A stretch of 64,000 nt of DNA from Pleurocapsa sp. MO_226.B13 (GCA_030064795.1 JASJEI010000003.1:10328-74327); one strand, 5' to 3'; shown: positions 37,658 through 50,717, numbered from the stretch's first letter. The notes: generated by a model not told the origin, from the letters alone. A program made the numbers and translations.

Positions 37658-38365
37658 ATGAAAAATGCAATTGTAATCAGGCATATAGCATTTGAGGATT
37701 TAGGAACAATAGAATCGGTTCTGACTCAACGAGGATATGCGATCGAATACTTTGAGGCTGGAGTCGATCGTATAGCTGAAATAGAACTTCTAACTCCAGA
37801 TATTTTGATTGTATTAGGAGGCCCTATAGGGGTGTATGAAGAGAAAGATTATCCTTTCTTGACTGATGAAATATCCTTATTGGAAAAACGTTTAAAAGCG
37901 GATTTACCTACATTAGGAATTTGTTTGGGGGCTCAAACGATCGCTCGTGCATTGGGAGCTAAGGTATACCCTGGAGAAAAAAAAGAAATTGGCTGGTCGG
38001 CGATCGAATTGAGCGAAGCCGGAAAGAACTCACCCTTAGTTCATTTAGTGAAAGACAACACGAGCGTTTTACACTGGCATGGAGATACCTTTGATTTACC
38101 TACGGGTTCTACTCTGTTAGCTTCCACTAACCTTTACAAAAATCAAGCATTTTCTTGGGGTAAATCTTGCCTGGGACTGCAATTTCATCCAGAAGTGACA
38201 GCATTAAACTTAGAACGCTGGTTTATTGGTCATGCTTGTGAAATTAATGCTACACCCAATGTTAATGTAGCCAAGTTACGAGAAGACACCGCACTATACG
38301 CTAATGGATTAGTATCTCAGGCTACTAAAGTTTGGTCGGATTGGTTAGAGTCAATTCAACTTTAA
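37658..38365 (+). CDS. Class I glutamine amidotransferase (GMP synthase-like)
   Basis: 235 residues. The nucleophile Cys is in TLGICLGAQTIARALGA (near residue 89), the His in LQFHPEVT (near 177), with Glu two residues later. This is the stand-alone GATase1 type related to GuaA and YfeJ. No synthetase domain is attached, so ammonia would be channelled to an unknown partner, or the protein acts as a gamma-glutamyl hydrolase. It lies 97 bp after the glycosyltransferase on the same strand. Confidence 0.88.
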   Translation: MKNAIVIRHIAFEDLGTIESVLTQRGYAIEYFEAGVDRIAEIELLTPDILIVLGGPIGVYEEKDYPFLTDEISLLEKRLKADLPTLGICLGAQTIARALGAKVYPGEKKEIGWSAIELSEAGKNSPLVHLVKDNTSVLHWHGDTFDLPTGSTLLASTNLYKNQAFSWGKSCLGLQFHPEVTALNLERWFIGHACEINATPNVNVAKLREDTALYANGLVSQATKVWSDWLESIQL

Positions 38366-38390
38366 GGAGACTTAGAAGAGGAGTTTTACA

Positions 38391-38498
38391 ATGAAACTGG
38401 AAACAAAACTAAACCTTCAGCTAAGCCAAGGTGGGGTAGTTGAACTTCTGTCCTTACTTTTAGCAATAAAGCGCGCTCGACTAACTATTCTGTTCTAA
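38391..38498 (+). CDS. Possible 35-residue small protein
   Basis: An ATG with a good ribosome binding site (GAGGAG, 9 bp upstream) opens 35 codons (MKLETKLNLQLSQGG...RLTILF). It begins 25 bp after the amidotransferase stop and overlaps the 3' end of hisD by 14 bp. The composition is amphipathic. I do not recognise it. It could equally be the start of a truncated gene. Confidence 0.35.
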   Translation: MKLETKLNLQLSQGGVVELLSLLLAIKRARLTILF

Positions 38499-39795
38499 AT
38501 TTCACCGAGTCAGCATGAGAAGGTAGACCTTCTGCTTGAGCCAAAATTTGGATCGTGCTAGACATCTTTTTCAGAGCGGTGGAAGAATACTGAATTAGAC
38601 TAGAGTGCTTCATAAAGGTTTCTACTCCCAAAGCCGAAGCATAGCGGGCTGCTCCAGAAGTCGGTAAAGTATGATTTGGCCCTGCTAAATAATCTCCTGT
38701 AGCCTCTGGGGTCGAGTTACCGATAAAGATTGCTCCTGCGTGGCGTATTTGCTCGATTATGCTCCAGGGATCGACGATCTCTAGCTCTAAATGTTCGGGC
38801 GCGAATAAATTAGAAAGTTCTGCTGCTGTTTCCAAAGATTCGACTACTACAATTAAACCGTAGTGAGCGATCGCTTTTTCAGTTAAAACCTTGCGGGGAT
38901 GATTGGCAAGCTGTCTGGTAACTTCCTGTTGTACTTGCTTGGCCAAACTAGCATCTGTGGTAATTAGGATCGCTGCGGCCATCGGATCGTGTTCGGCTTG
39001 GGCTAAGAGATCGGCAGCTACGTAAACGGGGTTGGCTTGCTCGTCGGCAATAATCAAAACTTCAGATGGGCCTGCCAAAGAATCAATTCCGACCGTACCG
39101 TAAACCATTTTTTTTGCCAGGGTGACGTAAATATTTCCAGGGCCTGTAATTACATCGACTTTGGGTATGGTTTCAGTACCGTAGGCTAAGGCTCCTACTG
39201 CTTGCGCTCCTCCTACACGATAGATTTCATCAATTCCCGCTTCTTGGGCTGCTACCAATACCGCTGGATTGATTTTACCGTCTTGACTGGGAGGCGTAAC
39301 CATTACAATATGGGGAACTCGTGCTACTTTAGCGGGAATCGCATTCATTAACACCGTGCTGGGATAAGAGGCTCTACCCCCAGGTATATATAACCCTGCG
39401 CGATCGACAGGGTTGTAGCGTTTGCCTAGTACGACCTCGTGTTCTTCAAATTGAACCCAGGATTTGGGAACTCTCAGGCGGTGAAAAGCTTCTATTTTTT
39501 GACAAGCAATCTGAATCGCACTTAAAAGATCCTTAGATATTTGTTGGTAGGCAGCGTCTAATTCTGAGCCAGTTACTTTTAACTGGTCGGCTGTATATAC
39601 TTGCCGATCGAATTTCTCAGTGTATTCTAACAAAGCGCGATCGCCCCTTTGCCTGATATCATTAATGATTTCTCTAACGATTGCTTCTTTGGGCTGAATA
39701 TCCTCACCATTATTGCGATCGCCAATACGTCTTAATTCTGCTTCTGCCTCAGTTTGCCGATCGATTATTCGCAGCATCGAGATCCCCATATCCAT
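38485..39795 (-). CDS. hisD: Histidinol dehydrogenase
   Basis: 436 residues, full length. HisD oxidises histidinol to histidine with NAD and a zinc ion. Characteristic segments: VLGKRYNPVDRAGLYIPGGRASYPSTVLMNAIPA (about 125-158), IDSLAGPSEVLIIADE and the zinc/catalytic region LFAPEHLELEI near 335 plus AGPNHTLPTSGAARY near 377. AAAGGAT precedes ATG 39795, so I keep that start although Met-7 (39777) is closer to the conserved MLRIID. It is monocistronic here. Confidence 0.97.
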   Translation of the reverse strand: MDMGISMLRIIDRQTEAEAELRRIGDRNNGEDIQPKEAIVREIINDIRQRGDRALLEYTEKFDRQVYTADQLKVTGSELDAAYQQISKDLLSAIQIACQKIEAFHRLRVPKSWVQFEEHEVVLGKRYNPVDRAGLYIPGGRASYPSTVLMNAIPAKVARVPHIVMVTPPSQDGKINPAVLVAAQEAGIDEIYRVGGAQAVGALAYGTETIPKVDVITGPGNIYVTLAKKMVYGTVGIDSLAGPSEVLIIADEQANPVYVAADLLAQAEHDPMAAAILITTDASLAKQVQQEVTRQLANHPRKVLTEKAIAHYGLIVVVESLETAAELSNLFAPEHLELEIVDPWSIIEQIRHAGAIFIGNSTPEATGDYLAGPNHTLPTSGAARYASALGVETFMKHSSLIQYSSTALKKMSSTIQILAQAEGLPSHADSVKFRTE

Positions 39796-40055
39796 TTTGA
39801 TCCTTTAATAAGCGTAGCGAGCTTTTACTTCATTACCTATTATAAAAATCTTTACAGTAATTTACTCACCATCTTCTTTAGCTTAACGTGAATCTCTGGT
39901 AACTCGCTTTTTTCCTTTCTTACACCATCGAGCGTCTATCTGCAAATATTAATTGGTTTACTTGACATAATTATCTAATAATTGTTAAGCTTTAAAATCC
40001 AATTCTATATGTATTTCCAAAATTAATTACAAGGCAAATTTCTGTTTAAACAACT

Positions 40056-40346
40056 GTGGCTAATTCTAAATCGGCGATCAAACGTATCAGAACAGCAGAG
40101 CGCAACCGTTTGCGTAACAAGGCTTACAAATCTGCGCTTAGAACTTTAACCAAAAACTATTTTGGTGCGGTTGAAGCATATACAGCCGAACCAACCCCCG
40201 AAAACATGGAAGTTGTCCAACAATCTATGTCAGCAGCTTACAGTAAAATCGACAAAGCGGTTAAACGTAAAGTAATTCACAGAAACAATGGAGCTAGAAA
40301 AAAAGCGCGAATCGCTAGAGTTTTAAAAAAGGCGACGGCTTCTTAA
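40056..40346 (+). CDS. rpsT: 30S ribosomal protein S20
   Basis: 96 residues from a GTG start. The sequence [29 protein letters not shown] and the C-terminal [22 protein letters not shown] are diagnostic. It is highly basic and binds 16S rRNA. It lies upstream of tatD and rpoB on the same strand, a conserved cyanobacterial order. Confidence 0.97.
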   Translation: MANSKSAIKRIRTAERNRLRNKAYKSALRTLTKNYFGAVEAYTAEPTPENMEVVQQSMSAAYSKIDKAVKRKVIHRNNGARKKARIARVLKKATAS

Positions 40347-40441
40347 ACTAAAAATTGCTTTGGTTGTACTGAGCGGTTTTAGGTTACTAGCTAATTCTAT
40401 AAAAAGAGCATACTTTAAATAATAGGCAATACACCAAGTAA

Positions 40442-41227
40442 ATGCAGTTAGTAGATACCCATGTTCACATCAACTTTGATGTTTTTCAAGGGAATTTAAG
40501 TTCGTTGCAGCAGCGTTGGCAAGATGCCGGTGTGGTTCACTTAGTGCATTCTTGTGTGGAACCAGAAGAATTTCAGGGAATACAGTCCTTAGCGGATCGT
40601 TTCCCTGAATTGTCGTTTGCAGTTGGGTTGCATCCTTTGGATGTAGACAAGTGGCAAGATAATACTGCCGAACAAATTAGAAATTTAGCGAGTTCGGATC
40701 GGCGGGTGGTGGCAATCGGGGAAACAGGGTTAGACTTTTATAAGGCAGATAATTACGACCGACAAATTTTAGCTTTGCAAGCACAATTGAGAATAGCTAA
40801 AGAATTGGATAAGCCCGTAATTATTCATTGTCGAGAGGCAGCAGCTAGGTTGAGAGAGGTGCTAGTAGACTTTTGGTCGAATGAGGGGCAAGTTCGAGGT
40901 GTTATGCACTGTTGGGGAGGTAATGAGGAAGAGACACGATGGTTCTTAGACTTGGGTTTTTATATTAGTTATAGCGGTATTGTAACTTTCAAAAATGCCA
41001 AACAAGTTCAAGCAGCTGCCAAGATCGTTCCTAGAGATCGTCTCCTGGTTGAAACCGACTGTCCATTTTTAGCACCCGTTCCTCGAAGAGGCAAAACCAA
41101 TGAACCCTCTTATGTACTTCATGTAGCTAAAAAGGTAGCTCAATTACGTCAAACTGACTTGGAAACTATTGCCCAGCAAACCACTGCTAATGCCTGTCGC
41201 TTGTTTAATATTCAGTTAAAAAACTAA
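40442..41227 (+). CDS. tatD: TatD-family hydrolase (3'-5' DNase-like)
   Basis: 261 residues. Metal ligands visible in order: DTHVHI near 4-9, GETGLDFY near 93-100, HCREA near 129, HCWGG near 155, and [11 protein letters not shown] near 204. This is the TatD metal-dependent hydrolase family, with DNase or exonuclease activity reported for relatives. Located between rpsT and rpoB. Confidence 0.95.
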   Translation: MQLVDTHVHINFDVFQGNLSSLQQRWQDAGVVHLVHSCVEPEEFQGIQSLADRFPELSFAVGLHPLDVDKWQDNTAEQIRNLASSDRRVVAIGETGLDFYKADNYDRQILALQAQLRIAKELDKPVIIHCREAAARLREVLVDFWSNEGQVRGVMHCWGGNEEETRWFLDLGFYISYSGIVTFKNAKQVQAAAKIVPRDRLLVETDCPFLAPVPRRGKTNEPSYVLHVAKKVAQLRQTDLETIAQQTTANACRLFNIQLKN

Positions 41228-41316
41228 TCGCACCTTAAAATTAACGCTTTTAAAATTTAGGTTCTTAATTTTTTCCGTAGAAGCCGAACTAAAAAATAGT
41301 AACAATCAGAATCTTC

Positions 41317-44300
41317 ATGACTAATCTGAAATACAACTTGCTACCAGACTTAATCGAAATTCAACGCTCTAGCTTTCGTTGGTTTCTCGAAGAGGGGTTA
41401 ATCGAAGAACTCAATAGTTTTTCACCAATAACCGACTATACGGGTAAATTCGAGCTACATTTTATGGGCGAGAACTATCGGTTAAAAGAACCTAAGTACT
41501 CGATGGAAGAGGCAAAACGCCGTGACAGTACTTATAACGTCCAGGTATACGTTCCTACCCGTTTGATTGATAAAGAAAGCGGTGAGATTAAGGAGATGGA
41601 AGTATTTGTGGGCGATCTTCCTCTAATGACCGATCGCGGTACTTTTATTATTAACGGTGCAGAAAGGGTCATTGTCAATCAGATCGTGCGTTCCCCTGGG
41701 GTATATTACAAAGCAGAAACCGATAAAAATGGTCGCCGTACCTATTCTGCTTCGTTAATTCCCAATCGTGGAGCTTGGTTAAAATTTGAAACCGATAAAA
41801 ATGGCTTAGTTTGGGTCAGAATTGATAAGACTCGCAAGCTTTCAGCTCAAGTATTGCTCAAGGCGATCGGTTTGAGCGATAACGAGATTATGGATGGAAT
41901 TCGACATCCTGACTTCTATCAAAAAACCCTGGATAAGGAAGGCAATCCCAGTGAAGAAGAAGCATTGCTGGAATTATATCGTAAATTGCGTCCTGGCGAA
42001 CCCCCTACTGTTAGCGGTGGACAGCAACTGTTAGAATCTCGTTTCTTTGATTCCAAACGCTACGATTTAGGACGAGTCGGTCGTTACAAACTTAATAAGA
42101 AACTACGTCTTACCGTTCCCGACACTACTAGAATCCTGACTACCACCGATATCTTAGCAGCAGTAGCCTACTTGATAAACCTAGAATTTGATGGTGGTAG
42201 CACCGATGATATCGATCACTTAGGAAATCGTCGAGTACGCTCGGTTGGAGAACTACTACAAAACCAAGTCAGAGTAGGTCTTAACCGTTTAGAAAGAATT
42301 ATTCGCGAACGGATGACCGTTAGTGAAGCCAATAGTTTAACTCCAGCAGCACTTGTCAACCCCAAACCCTTGGTAGCAGCGATCAAAGAATTTTTTGGTT
42401 CTTCTCAGCTATCGCAGTTTATGGATCAAACCAACCCTTTAGCAGAGTTAACTCATAAACGTCGTCTTTCTGCCCTTGGCCCTGGTGGTTTGACCAGAGA
42501 AAGAGCGGGCTTTGCAGTGCGAGATATTCACCCCACTCAATATGGTCGGATCTGTCCTGTAGAAACTCCTGAGGGCCCTAATGCTGGTTTAATTGGTTCG
42601 CTGGCTACCTATGCCCGTGTCAATCCTTACGGCTTTATTGCTACACCCTATTATCGTGTCGATCGTGGTCGGGTTTTAAAAGATGAAGATCCCGTATATC
42701 TCACGGCTGATGAAGAAGACGATATGAGAGTCGCACCAGGAGATGTGGCTACCGATGATGATGGTTACATTTTAGGTGAAACCATTGCTATTCGTTATCG
42801 TCAGGAATTTTCTACCTGTAATCCCGATGAGGTAGATTATGTAGCGATTTCTCCCGTACAGATTGTTTCTGTAGCGACTAGCTTGATTCCTTTCTTAGAA
42901 CACGACGATGCTAACCGCGCCCTGATGGGTTCTAATATGCAACGTCAGGCCGTACCTTTATTGCGTCCCGAACGCCCCTTAGTAGGGACGGGACTCGAAG
43001 CTCAGGCTGCACGAGATTCGGGTATGGTCGTAGTTTCTCGTACTCATGGTATCGTTACCTATGTCGATGCCAAGGAAGTTAGAGTCAGAGTTGAAGAGGG
43101 CAACAATGGCTTGTATGCTCCCGAACCTGGAGAGGAAATTACCTATAAACTGCAAAAGTATCAGCGTTCCAACCAAGATACCTGCCTCAATCAACGTCCT
43201 CTAGTCTATGCGGGAGAAGATGTAGTCCCAGGTCAGGTATTGGCAGACGGTTCGTCTACCGAAGGAGGGGAACTAGCCCTGGGACAAAACGTTCTGGTGG
43301 CTTATATGCCCTGGGAAGGTTACAACTACGAAGACGCGATTCTTATTAGCGAGCGTTTGGTTTATGACGATGTTTACACTAGTATCCACGTCGAAAAATT
43401 TGAAATTGAAGCCAGACAAACCAAGTTAGGACCCGAAGAAATCACCAGAGAGATTCCCAACGTCGGGGAAGATGCCCTGCGCAACCTAGACGAAAGAGGG
43501 ATTATTCATATCGGTGCTTGGGTAGAAGCGGGAGAAATTCTAGTAGGGAAAGTAACTCCCAAAGGAGAATCAGATCAGCCCCCTGAAGAAAAGCTACTCA
43601 GAGCGATCTTTGGTGAGAAAGCCAGAGATGTAAGAGATAACTCGCTACGAGTTCCCAATGGTGAAAAAGGTAGGGTCGTAGACGTTCGTGTCTTTACTAG
43701 AGAACAAGGCGACGAATTACCGCCTGGGGCGAATATGGTCGTGCGGATTTATGTCGCTCAAAAACGCAAGATTCAGGTAGGCGATAAAATGGCTGGTCGT
43801 CACGGTAATAAAGGAATTATCTCTCGGATCTTACCAATTGAAGATATGCCCTATCTCCCCGACGGTACTCCGATTGACATCGCCCTCAATCCTCTGGGCG
43901 TTCCTTCGCGGATGAATGTCGGGCAGGTCTTTGAGTGTCTTTTGGGTTGGGCTGGTGAAAATCTAGCAATGCGCTTCAAGATGATGCCTTTTGATGAAAT
44001 GTATGGGAAAGAAGCATCGAGAGAAACCGTCCACGGCAAAATCCAGGAATCTTCGCACAAGCCAGGCAAGTCTTGGGTATATGACGAGAACAATCCAGGT
44101 AAAATTCAGGTCTTTGACGGACGGACTGGAGAACCCTTCGATCGCCCTGTAACTGTGGGTAAAGCCTATATGCTCAAGTTAGTTCACCTAGTAGATGATA
44201 AGATTCATGCTCGTTCTACTGGTCCTTACTCTTTAGTTACACAACAGCCTTTGGGTGGTAAAGCACAGCAAGGCGGACAGCGTTTTGGAGAAATGGAGGT

Positions 44301-44628
44301 CTGGGCATTGGAAGCTTATGGCGCGGCCTATACCCTACAAGAACTATTAACGGTTAAATCCGATGATATGCAGGGACGTAACGAAGCTCTCAATTCAATT
44401 GTTAAAGGAAAACCAATTCCTCGTCCTGGTACGCCAGAATCCTTTAAAGTATTGATGCGAGAACTCCAGTCATTAGGCTTAGATATTGCGGTACACAAAC
44501 TCGAAGCAGTAGAAGACGGCAGTAGCCGTGATGTAGAAGTAGATTTAATGGCAGACACTCCCCGCCGTACTCCTAACCGACCCACCTATGAATCCTTGCA
44601 GAGAGAAGAAACCACTGAAGAAGTATAA
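41317..44628 (+). CDS. rpoB: DNA-directed RNA polymerase subunit beta
   Basis: 1103 residues, the normal cyanobacterial size. Recognisable: the fork-loop/rifampicin region [44 protein letters not shown] (about 366-410), the [15 protein letters not shown] element ([11 protein letters not shown]), and the catalytic-site motif [16 protein letters not shown] near 823. It forms half of the active centre. First gene of rpoB-rpoC1-rpoC2. Confidence 0.99.
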   Translation: MTNLKYNLLPDLIEIQRSSFRWFLEEGLIEELNSFSPITDYTGKFELHFMGENYRLKEPKYSMEEAKRRDSTYNVQVYVPTRLIDKESGEIKEMEVFVGDLPLMTDRGTFIINGAERVIVNQIVRSPGVYYKAETDKNGRRTYSASLIPNRGAWLKFETDKNGLVWVRIDKTRKLSAQVLLKAIGLSDNEIMDGIRHPDFYQKTLDKEGNPSEEEALLELYRKLRPGEPPTVSGGQQLLESRFFDSKRYDLGRVGRYKLNKKLRLTVPDTTRILTTTDILAAVAYLINLEFDGGSTDDIDHLGNRRVRSVGELLQNQVRVGLNRLERIIRERMTVSEANSLTPAALVNPKPLVAAIKEFFGSSQLSQFMDQTNPLAELTHKRRLSALGPGGLTRERAGFAVRDIHPTQYGRICPVETPEGPNAGLIGSLATYARVNPYGFIATPYYRVDRGRVLKDEDPVYLTADEEDDMRVAPGDVATDDDGYILGETIAIRYRQEFSTCNPDEVDYVAISPVQIVSVATSLIPFLEHDDANRALMGSNMQRQAVPLLRPERPLVGTGLEAQAARDSGMVVVSRTHGIVTYVDAKEVRVRVEEGNNGLYAPEPGEEITYKLQKYQRSNQDTCLNQRPLVYAGEDVVPGQVLADGSSTEGGELALGQNVLVAYMPWEGYNYEDAILISERLVYDDVYTSIHVEKFEIEARQTKLGPEEITREIPNVGEDALRNLDERGIIHIGAWVEAGEILVGKVTPKGESDQPPEEKLLRAIFGEKARDVRDNSLRVPNGEKGRVVDVRVFTREQGDELPPGANMVVRIYVAQKRKIQVGDKMAGRHGNKGIISRILPIEDMPYLPDGTPIDIALNPLGVPSRMNVGQVFECLLGWAGENLAMRFKMMPFDEMYGKEASRETVHGKIQESSHKPGKSWVYDENNPGKIQVFDGRTGEPFDRPVTVGKAYMLKLVHLVDDKIHARSTGPYSLVTQQPLGGKAQQGGQRFGEMEVWALEAYGAAYTLQELLTVKSDDMQGRNEALNSIVKGKPIPRPGTPESFKVLMRELQSLGLDIAVHKLEAVEDGSSRDVEVDLMADTPRRTPNRPTYESLQREETTEEV

Positions 44629-44645
44629 GCGTTAAAAAATGAAGT

Positions 44646-44672
44646 ATGGGGAAGAAAAAATATCTTCCTCAT
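44646..44672 (+). other. Hairpin between rpoB and rpoC1
   Basis: ATGGGGAAGA and TCTTCCTCAT form a 10-bp stem (one G-U) with a short A/T-rich loop and no following T run. It may stabilise or process the mRNA between the two cistrons rather than end transcription. Confidence 0.55.
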
Positions 44673-44730
44673 GCCTTAAAAGCGATCGCCAACAGATAAC
44701 CAATTTCCAATCCCTAATTTTCAGTCAATA

Positions 44731-46614
44731 ATGAGAAACCAAGTAGAACAAAGATTCGATTACGTTAAAATCGGTATCGCTTCTCCTGAGCGAATCCGCC
44801 AATGGGGAGAAAGAACTTTACCTAACGGACAGTTAGTTGGAGAAGTCACCAAGCCTGAAACCATAAACTATCGTACCCTAAAACCAGAAATGGACGGCTT
44901 GTTCTGCGAGCGCATTTTTGGCCCAGCTAAAGATTGGGAATGTCACTGTGGTAAATACAAGCGAGTACGCCATCGCGGTATTGTTTGCGAGCGTTGCGGT
45001 GTAGAGGTGACAGAATCCAGGGTGCGCCGTCATCGCATGGGCTATATTAAGCTAGCTGCACCTGTAACTCACGTTTGGTATCTCAAGGGTATTCCTAGTT
45101 ACTTGAGTATTCTCTTAGATATGCCTCTACGGGACGTAGAACAAGTAGTCTATTTCAATGCCTACGTTGTTTTAGATCCTGGTAATGCAGGTAATTTATC
45201 GGCAAAACAACTATTGACCGAAGACCAGTGGATTGAGATTGAAGATCAGCTTTACAGCGAAGACTCAGAATTAGTTGGAGTTGAAGTCGGTATTGGTGCA
45301 GAGGCGGTTCAAAGGCTTTTAGAAGAGGTCAATCTCGAAGAAGAAGCGGAAAATTTGCGGGAACAGATTAACGATGCTAAAGGGCAAAAAAGAGCGAAGT
45401 TAATCAAGCGTCTGAGGGTAATCGATAACTTTGTCGCTACTGGTTCTCGTCCAGAATGGATGGTAGTTACGGCAATTCCCGTGATTCCTCCCGATTTGCG
45501 CCCCATGGTACAGTTGGATGGTGGTCGTTTTGCTACTTCTGACTTAAACGATCTTTATCGCCGAGTAATTAACCGTAATAATCGTTTGGCCCGTCTGCAA
45601 GAAATTCTCGCTCCTGAAATCATCGTTCGTAATGAAAAGCGGATGCTGCAAGAAGCAGTAGATGCCTTGATCGATAACGGTCGTCGCGGTCGTACGGTAG
45701 TAGGTGCTAATAACCGTCCCCTCAAATCCCTCTCGGATATTATTGAAGGAAAACAAGGACGTTTTCGTCAAAACTTACTTGGTAAAAGGGTTGACTACTC
45801 TGGTCGTTCGGTAATTGTCGTCGGGCCGAAGCTGAAGATCTATCAGTGTGGACTGCCCAGAGAAATGGCGATCGAACTATTTCAACCCTTTGTAATCCAT
45901 CGCCTGATTAATAGTGGCATGGTCAACAATATTAAAGCTGCCAAAAAACTGATTCAGCGCAGCGATCCTAGCGTTTACGAAGTACTCAAGGAAGTAATTG
46001 CGGGACATCCAGTCATGCTCAACCGCGCTCCCACACTACACCGTTTGGGGATTCAAGCCTTTGAGCCGATTTTAGTCGAAGGAAGAGCGATTCAGCTTCA
46101 TCCTTTGGTATGTCCAGCGTTTAACGCTGACTTTGACGGCGACCAAATGGCGGTTCACGTACCTCTATCTTTAGAAGCGCAAGCGGAAGCTAGATTGTTA
46201 ATGTTGGCTTGTCACAATATTTTGTCTCCCGCCACAGGCAAACCAATTGTTGCCCCATCTCAGGATATGGTCTTGGGTTGTTACTACTTGACCGCTGAAG
46301 ATCCCCAAGCGACTAAAGGTCAAGGTCGTCGTTTTGGTAATTTAGAGGATGCGATTAAAGCTTACGAACAGGGTCAGGTAGATCTTCACGCTCACGTTTG
46401 GTTGCGTTATGACGATGAAGTGGTAACTGAAGAACCAGATATGGAAGTAATCGAATCTGAAAAACTGGCTGATGGTAGCACGATTGAATATTATCGCCAA
46501 AGATTTGTACGCAGATCTGCTGAAGGAGAGCAAATTGCTCAATTTATCGATACCACGATCGGTCGCATAATTTACAACAAGACGGTGCAAGAAGCTTTGA
46601 CAGCAACAGTATAG
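44731..46614 (+). CDS. rpoC1: DNA-directed RNA polymerase subunit gamma (RpoC1)
   Basis: 627 residues. In cyanobacteria and plastids beta' is split, and this is the N-terminal part. The zinc ribbon [20 protein letters not shown] is near residues 70-90. The catalytic magnesium loop [12 protein letters not shown] is near 465, with its three Asp. The preceding [23 protein letters not shown] segment is also classical. Co-transcribed with rpoB and rpoC2. Confidence 0.99.
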   Translation: MRNQVEQRFDYVKIGIASPERIRQWGERTLPNGQLVGEVTKPETINYRTLKPEMDGLFCERIFGPAKDWECHCGKYKRVRHRGIVCERCGVEVTESRVRRHRMGYIKLAAPVTHVWYLKGIPSYLSILLDMPLRDVEQVVYFNAYVVLDPGNAGNLSAKQLLTEDQWIEIEDQLYSEDSELVGVEVGIGAEAVQRLLEEVNLEEEAENLREQINDAKGQKRAKLIKRLRVIDNFVATGSRPEWMVVTAIPVIPPDLRPMVQLDGGRFATSDLNDLYRRVINRNNRLARLQEILAPEIIVRNEKRMLQEAVDALIDNGRRGRTVVGANNRPLKSLSDIIEGKQGRFRQNLLGKRVDYSGRSVIVVGPKLKIYQCGLPREMAIELFQPFVIHRLINSGMVNNIKAAKKLIQRSDPSVYEVLKEVIAGHPVMLNRAPTLHRLGIQAFEPILVEGRAIQLHPLVCPAFNADFDGDQMAVHVPLSLEAQAEARLLMLACHNILSPATGKPIVAPSQDMVLGCYYLTAEDPQATKGQGRRFGNLEDAIKAYEQGQVDLHAHVWLRYDDEVVTEEPDMEVIESEKLADGSTIEYYRQRFVRRSAEGEQIAQFIDTTIGRIIYNKTVQEALTATV

Positions 46615-46672
46615 CGATCGCCTTAACCCTGAAAGATTAGATTTGAATAGCTAAGAACGGAAAAAATAAACT

Positions 46673-49600
46673 ATGAAATTTTATAACCACATTGTTGATA
46701 AAGGTCGTCTCAAGAAATTGATGGCTTTGTCATATACTGAATATGGTTCGGCTCATAGTGCAACTATGGCTGACTCTCTCAAGGAATTGGGCTTTCGCTA
46801 TGCGACCGTTGCTGGGGTTTCGATTAGCGTAGACGATCTTAAAGTTCCGCCGATCAAAGCCGAAATGCTAGAAGCAGCCGAGGTGGAAATTAAAGAAACA
46901 GAGGAACGCTACGCTCGCGGAGAAATTACTGAAGTAGAACGTTTTCAAAAGGTTATCGATACTTGGAACAGTACTTCAGAAAACCTGAAAAACGAGGTGG
47001 TAACTAATTTCCGTTCTACTGACCCCCTAAACTCCGTTTATATGATGGCTTTTAGTGGAGCGCGAGGTAACTTATCTCAAGTACGTCAGCTGGTAGGAAT
47101 GCGAGGCTTGATGGCAGATCCTCAAGGGGAAATTATTGACTTGCCGATTAAGACTAATTTCCGTGAGGGATTAACCGTAACTGAATACATTATTTCCTCT
47201 TACGGGGCGCGTAAAGGATTGGTAGATACCGCCCTACGTACTGCCGACTCTGGTTACTTAACTCGTCGCTTGGTAGACGTTTCCCAGGATGTAATTGTCC
47301 GAGAAGTCGATTGTGGTACTCAAAGGGGGATTACACTTCAAGCAATGAAAGATGGCGATCGCACTTTGATTCCTCTGAGCGATCGCCTTCTCGGTCGAGT
47401 ATTAGCACGAGATGTCGAAGACAAAAAAACTGGGGAACTAGTTGCCAAACGCAACCAAGACATCAGCTTGGAACTAGCCCAGGAAATAGGCGATCGCGTT
47501 GACGAGGTGATGGTGCGTTCTCCTTTGACCTGTGAGGCTGCTCGCTCTGTATGTCAAAAATGCTACGGTTGGAGTTTAGCTCACGGACATATGGTAGACA
47601 TGGGCGAAGCAGTAGGGATTATTGCTGCCCAGTCTATTGGCGAACCTGGTACGCAGTTAACCATGCGTACCTTCCACACTGGTGGGGTATTTACAGGGGA
47701 AGTCGCTCGCCAAATCAGAGCCCAATCTGATGGTCAAGTTAAGTTTGGTAAAGGACTAACCACTCGTCAGATTCGTACCCGCCATGGAGATGAACGCAAT
47801 CAAGTTGAAACCGTTGGTGATATCCAATTAATTCCTCACAAGGGTAAAACCGTCAATACGGCTTTAACTGCTGGTTCTCTAATTTACGTTAAAGATGGCG
47901 AAGAAGTCAAAAAAGGTCAGTTACTGGTCGAAGTAGCAAAAGCCAAAGTCCAAAAATCTACCGAAAAAGCAGCCAAAGACGTAACCTCCGATCTGGCTGG
48001 GGAAGTAGTTTTTGCCGATCTCGTACCCGAAGATAAAAAAGACCGTCAGGGTAATACCACTCGGATCGCTCAAAGATCTGGCTTGCTGTGGGTGTTGTCT
48101 GGGGAAGTCTACAATTTACTTCCTGGTGCAGAAGCAGTAGTCAAAAACGGCGATGAAGTAAAGCCTGGAGATTTGTTGGCACAGACTAGACTTACTGCTG
48201 CTAATGGTGGTGTGGTCAGAATGATTCCTGACAGTCGTGAAATTGAAATCGTTACAGCCTCAGTATCTCTAGACCAAGCCAAGGTCAAAATTGAAAGCGA
48301 TGGCGGTCGCGAACAGTATATTATCTATACTGCTGACGATCGCAAATTCTTACTCAAAGCTACTCCTGGAACAAAAGTTCAAAACAACCAGATTGTTGCC
48401 GAGCTTATCGACGATAGCTATCGTACCGAAACGGGCGGTATCATTAAATACGGTGGGATTACTATCGGTAAAGGTAACCGCAAACAGGGTTATGAAATCG
48501 AACAAGGAGGTACGCTACTTTGGATTCCTGAAGAAAGCCACGAAGTCAATAAGGATATATCTTTATTGATCGTTGAAGATGGTGAGTATGTAGAAGCTGG
48601 TTCGGAAGTAGTCAAAGATGTCTTCTGCCAATCTTCGGGAATTGTGGAAGTAGTTCAAAAAAATGACATTCTGCGGGAAATTATTATTAAGCCTGGCGAG
48701 CTGCATCAACTAGACGATACCAAAAATGAATGGCATGAAAAGCTAATTCAGCCTGGAACCGAAGTGTTACCTGGCGTAGTATCAGAAGAATTGCGATATG
48801 GTGAAGTAGTCGAGACTACCGAAGGGCCAGCTCTAATTTTGCGTCCCGTCAAAGAATTTGAAGTATCCGACAAACCGTCTATTCCTTCTCAAGCATCCAT
48901 CAATCAAGATGATGGTCGCCAAATCGAACTGCGCTCCGTACAGAGAATTTTCTATAAAGATGGGGAGCGAGTAAAATCTGTCAGTAGCCTATCTTTAATT
49001 AGTACTCAGCTAGTTCTAGAGATCGAAACTACAGAAGAAGACGATGTTATTGCCAACCTCAGTGCTGATATTGAATTACAACCAGAGGAAGACGACCCCG
49101 ATACCCAAAGATTACAAATGGTAATTTTAGAGTCTTTGGTCTTGAGAAGGGATACCGATGTCGATCCTCATAGCGGAGAAATTCAAACCAAAGTTTTAGT
49201 AGAAGATGGTCAAGAAATTGCCAAAGGTGCAACCATCGCTCGGACTGAAATTCAGTGTAAATCCGCAGGAGAAGTACAGGGGATTCGCGAAGGAGTAGAA
49301 GCTATTCGTCGTATTTTAGTAGTACGAAATAGTGACTTAGATACTCACGAATTAGACATCGCTAAAAGCGAGTGCAAATTCAAAGAAGGAGATTTACTAG
49401 TATCTGGTACGGCGATCGCTGAAGGAGTTAAATTAGAACAATCAGGGCAGGTTGTAGAATTAACCGAGACGGAGGGAGGCAAAACCACTGTAGTTCTCCG
49501 TCATACTCGTCCTTATCGTGTATCTCAAGGGGCGGTATTACACATCGATGATGGCGATTTGGTACAGCGCGGTGACAACTTGGTACTATTGGTCTTTGAA

Positions 49601-50611
49601 CGTTCCAAAACTGGGGATATTATTCAGGGTTTACCGCGTATCGAAGAACTATTGGAGGCTCGTAAACCAAAAGAAAGTTGTATTTTAAGTCGTAGCTCTG
49701 GTGTTTGTCAGGTAGTCTATGAAGACAATGAAACTGTAGATATCAAGATCGTCGAAGATGATGGTGTAGTTAGTGACTATCCGATCAAGCCAGGACAAAA
49801 CGCGCTTGTTAGCGATGGACAAAGAGTGGAAGTTGGTGAACCTCTAACCGATGGGCCAGCAAATCCTCATGAAATCTTAGAAACTCACTTTAATTATCAC
49901 TTACCTGAAAAAGGTTGTTACGAAGCCTCTTTGATTGGCTTACAACAAGCTCAGCTATTCTTGGTAGGTCAGGTGCAGTCTGTGTATCAAAGCCAAGGCA
50001 TTGATATTTCGGATAAGCATATCGAAGTTATTGTCAGACAAATGACGGCAAAAGTCAGAATTGACGATGGGGGAGACACGATTATTCTGCCTGGAGAATT
50101 ATTAGAACTGCGCCAAATCGAACAGGTCAATGAAGCAATGTCTATTACTGGTGGCGCACCAGCCCAATATACTCCTGTATTACTAGGGATTACCAAAGCC
50201 TCTCTAAATACCGATAGCTTTATCTCCGCAGCTTCCTTCCAAGAAACCACTAGAGTTCTAACTGAAGCCGCGATCGAAGGTAAATCTGATTGGCTCAGAG
50301 GGCTAAAAGAAAACGTGATTATTGGTCGTCTGATTCCCGCAGGTACTGGGTTTAATACTCCCGATGAACCCTCAACTATGCGTGGTGGAGACCTCGATTC
50401 TGGGATGCGGAATAATGCAGTTTATGGTTATGGGGACGATTTTGAATCCTATCGCCTAGGAGAAGACTTCAATGGCGGAGCAGATATGGCTTCTCGTCGC
50501 GCTTATAAAACTTTAGGCGATGATGAAAATGTCATTTTAGACGACCGAACAGCAAGGGCATATACAGGTTTAGAAGATCCAGAAACTATAGCTGATGATG
50601 ATGTCAAGTAA
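46673..50611 (+). CDS. rpoC2: DNA-directed RNA polymerase subunit beta' (RpoC2)
   Basis: 1312 residues. It starts [23 protein letters not shown]; then the bridge-helix/trigger-loop region ([40 protein letters not shown], about 128-167), the zinc cysteines [14 protein letters not shown] near 287, and RTFHTGGVF near 335. Residues 350-1000 are the very long cyanobacterial SBHM insertion in the trigger loop. The C-terminal tail is acidic. A terminator follows. Confidence 0.99.
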   Translation: MKFYNHIVDKGRLKKLMALSYTEYGSAHSATMADSLKELGFRYATVAGVSISVDDLKVPPIKAEMLEAAEVEIKETEERYARGEITEVERFQKVIDTWNSTSENLKNEVVTNFRSTDPLNSVYMMAFSGARGNLSQVRQLVGMRGLMADPQGEIIDLPIKTNFREGLTVTEYIISSYGARKGLVDTALRTADSGYLTRRLVDVSQDVIVREVDCGTQRGITLQAMKDGDRTLIPLSDRLLGRVLARDVEDKKTGELVAKRNQDISLELAQEIGDRVDEVMVRSPLTCEAARSVCQKCYGWSLAHGHMVDMGEAVGIIAAQSIGEPGTQLTMRTFHTGGVFTGEVARQIRAQSDGQVKFGKGLTTRQIRTRHGDERNQVETVGDIQLIPHKGKTVNTALTAGSLIYVKDGEEVKKGQLLVEVAKAKVQKSTEKAAKDVTSDLAGEVVFADLVPEDKKDRQGNTTRIAQRSGLLWVLSGEVYNLLPGAEAVVKNGDEVKPGDLLAQTRLTAANGGVVRMIPDSREIEIVTASVSLDQAKVKIESDGGREQYIIYTADDRKFLLKATPGTKVQNNQIVAELIDDSYRTETGGIIKYGGITIGKGNRKQGYEIEQGGTLLWIPEESHEVNKDISLLIVEDGEYVEAGSEVVKDVFCQSSGIVEVVQKNDILREIIIKPGELHQLDDTKNEWHEKLIQPGTEVLPGVVSEELRYGEVVETTEGPALILRPVKEFEVSDKPSIPSQASINQDDGRQIELRSVQRIFYKDGERVKSVSSLSLISTQLVLEIETTEEDDVIANLSADIELQPEEDDPDTQRLQMVILESLVLRRDTDVDPHSGEIQTKVLVEDGQEIAKGATIARTEIQCKSAGEVQGIREGVEAIRRILVVRNSDLDTHELDIAKSECKFKEGDLLVSGTAIAEGVKLEQSGQVVELTETEGGKTTVVLRHTRPYRVSQGAVLHIDDGDLVQRGDNLVLLVFERSKTGDIIQGLPRIEELLEARKPKESCILSRSSGVCQVVYEDNETVDIKIVEDDGVVSDYPIKPGQNALVSDGQRVEVGEPLTDGPANPHEILETHFNYHLPEKGCYEASLIGLQQAQLFLVGQVQSVYQSQGIDISDKHIEVIVRQMTAKVRIDDGGDTIILPGELLELRQIEQVNEAMSITGGAPAQYTPVLLGITKASLNTDSFISAASFQETTRVLTEAAIEGKSDWLRGLKENVIIGRLIPAGTGFNTPDEPSTMRGGDLDSGMRNNAVYGYGDDFESYRLGEDFNGGADMASRRAYKTLGDDENVILDDRTARAYTGLEDPETIADDDVK

Positions 50612-50662
50612 AGGAACTTTAAGTTCTTAAACGATAAATCAGTTGACTGAGATTATATTTTT

Positions 50663-50717
50663 AAGCGGTGCAAAGATGAATTAGAGCAATCTTTTAAACA
50701 TCAGTGCATCGCTTTTT
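50663..50717 (+). terminator. Terminator of rpoB-rpoC1-rpoC2
   Basis: A 10-bp stem AAGCGGTGCA / TGCATCGCTT (one G-U) with a 32-nt loop flows into TTTTTT. It starts 51 bp after the rpoC2 stop codon. Confidence 0.75.

Noticed and set aside
48291..48569. 92-codon forward frame inside rpoC2
   Set aside because: A +1 shadow of a conserved coding region with no motif of its own.
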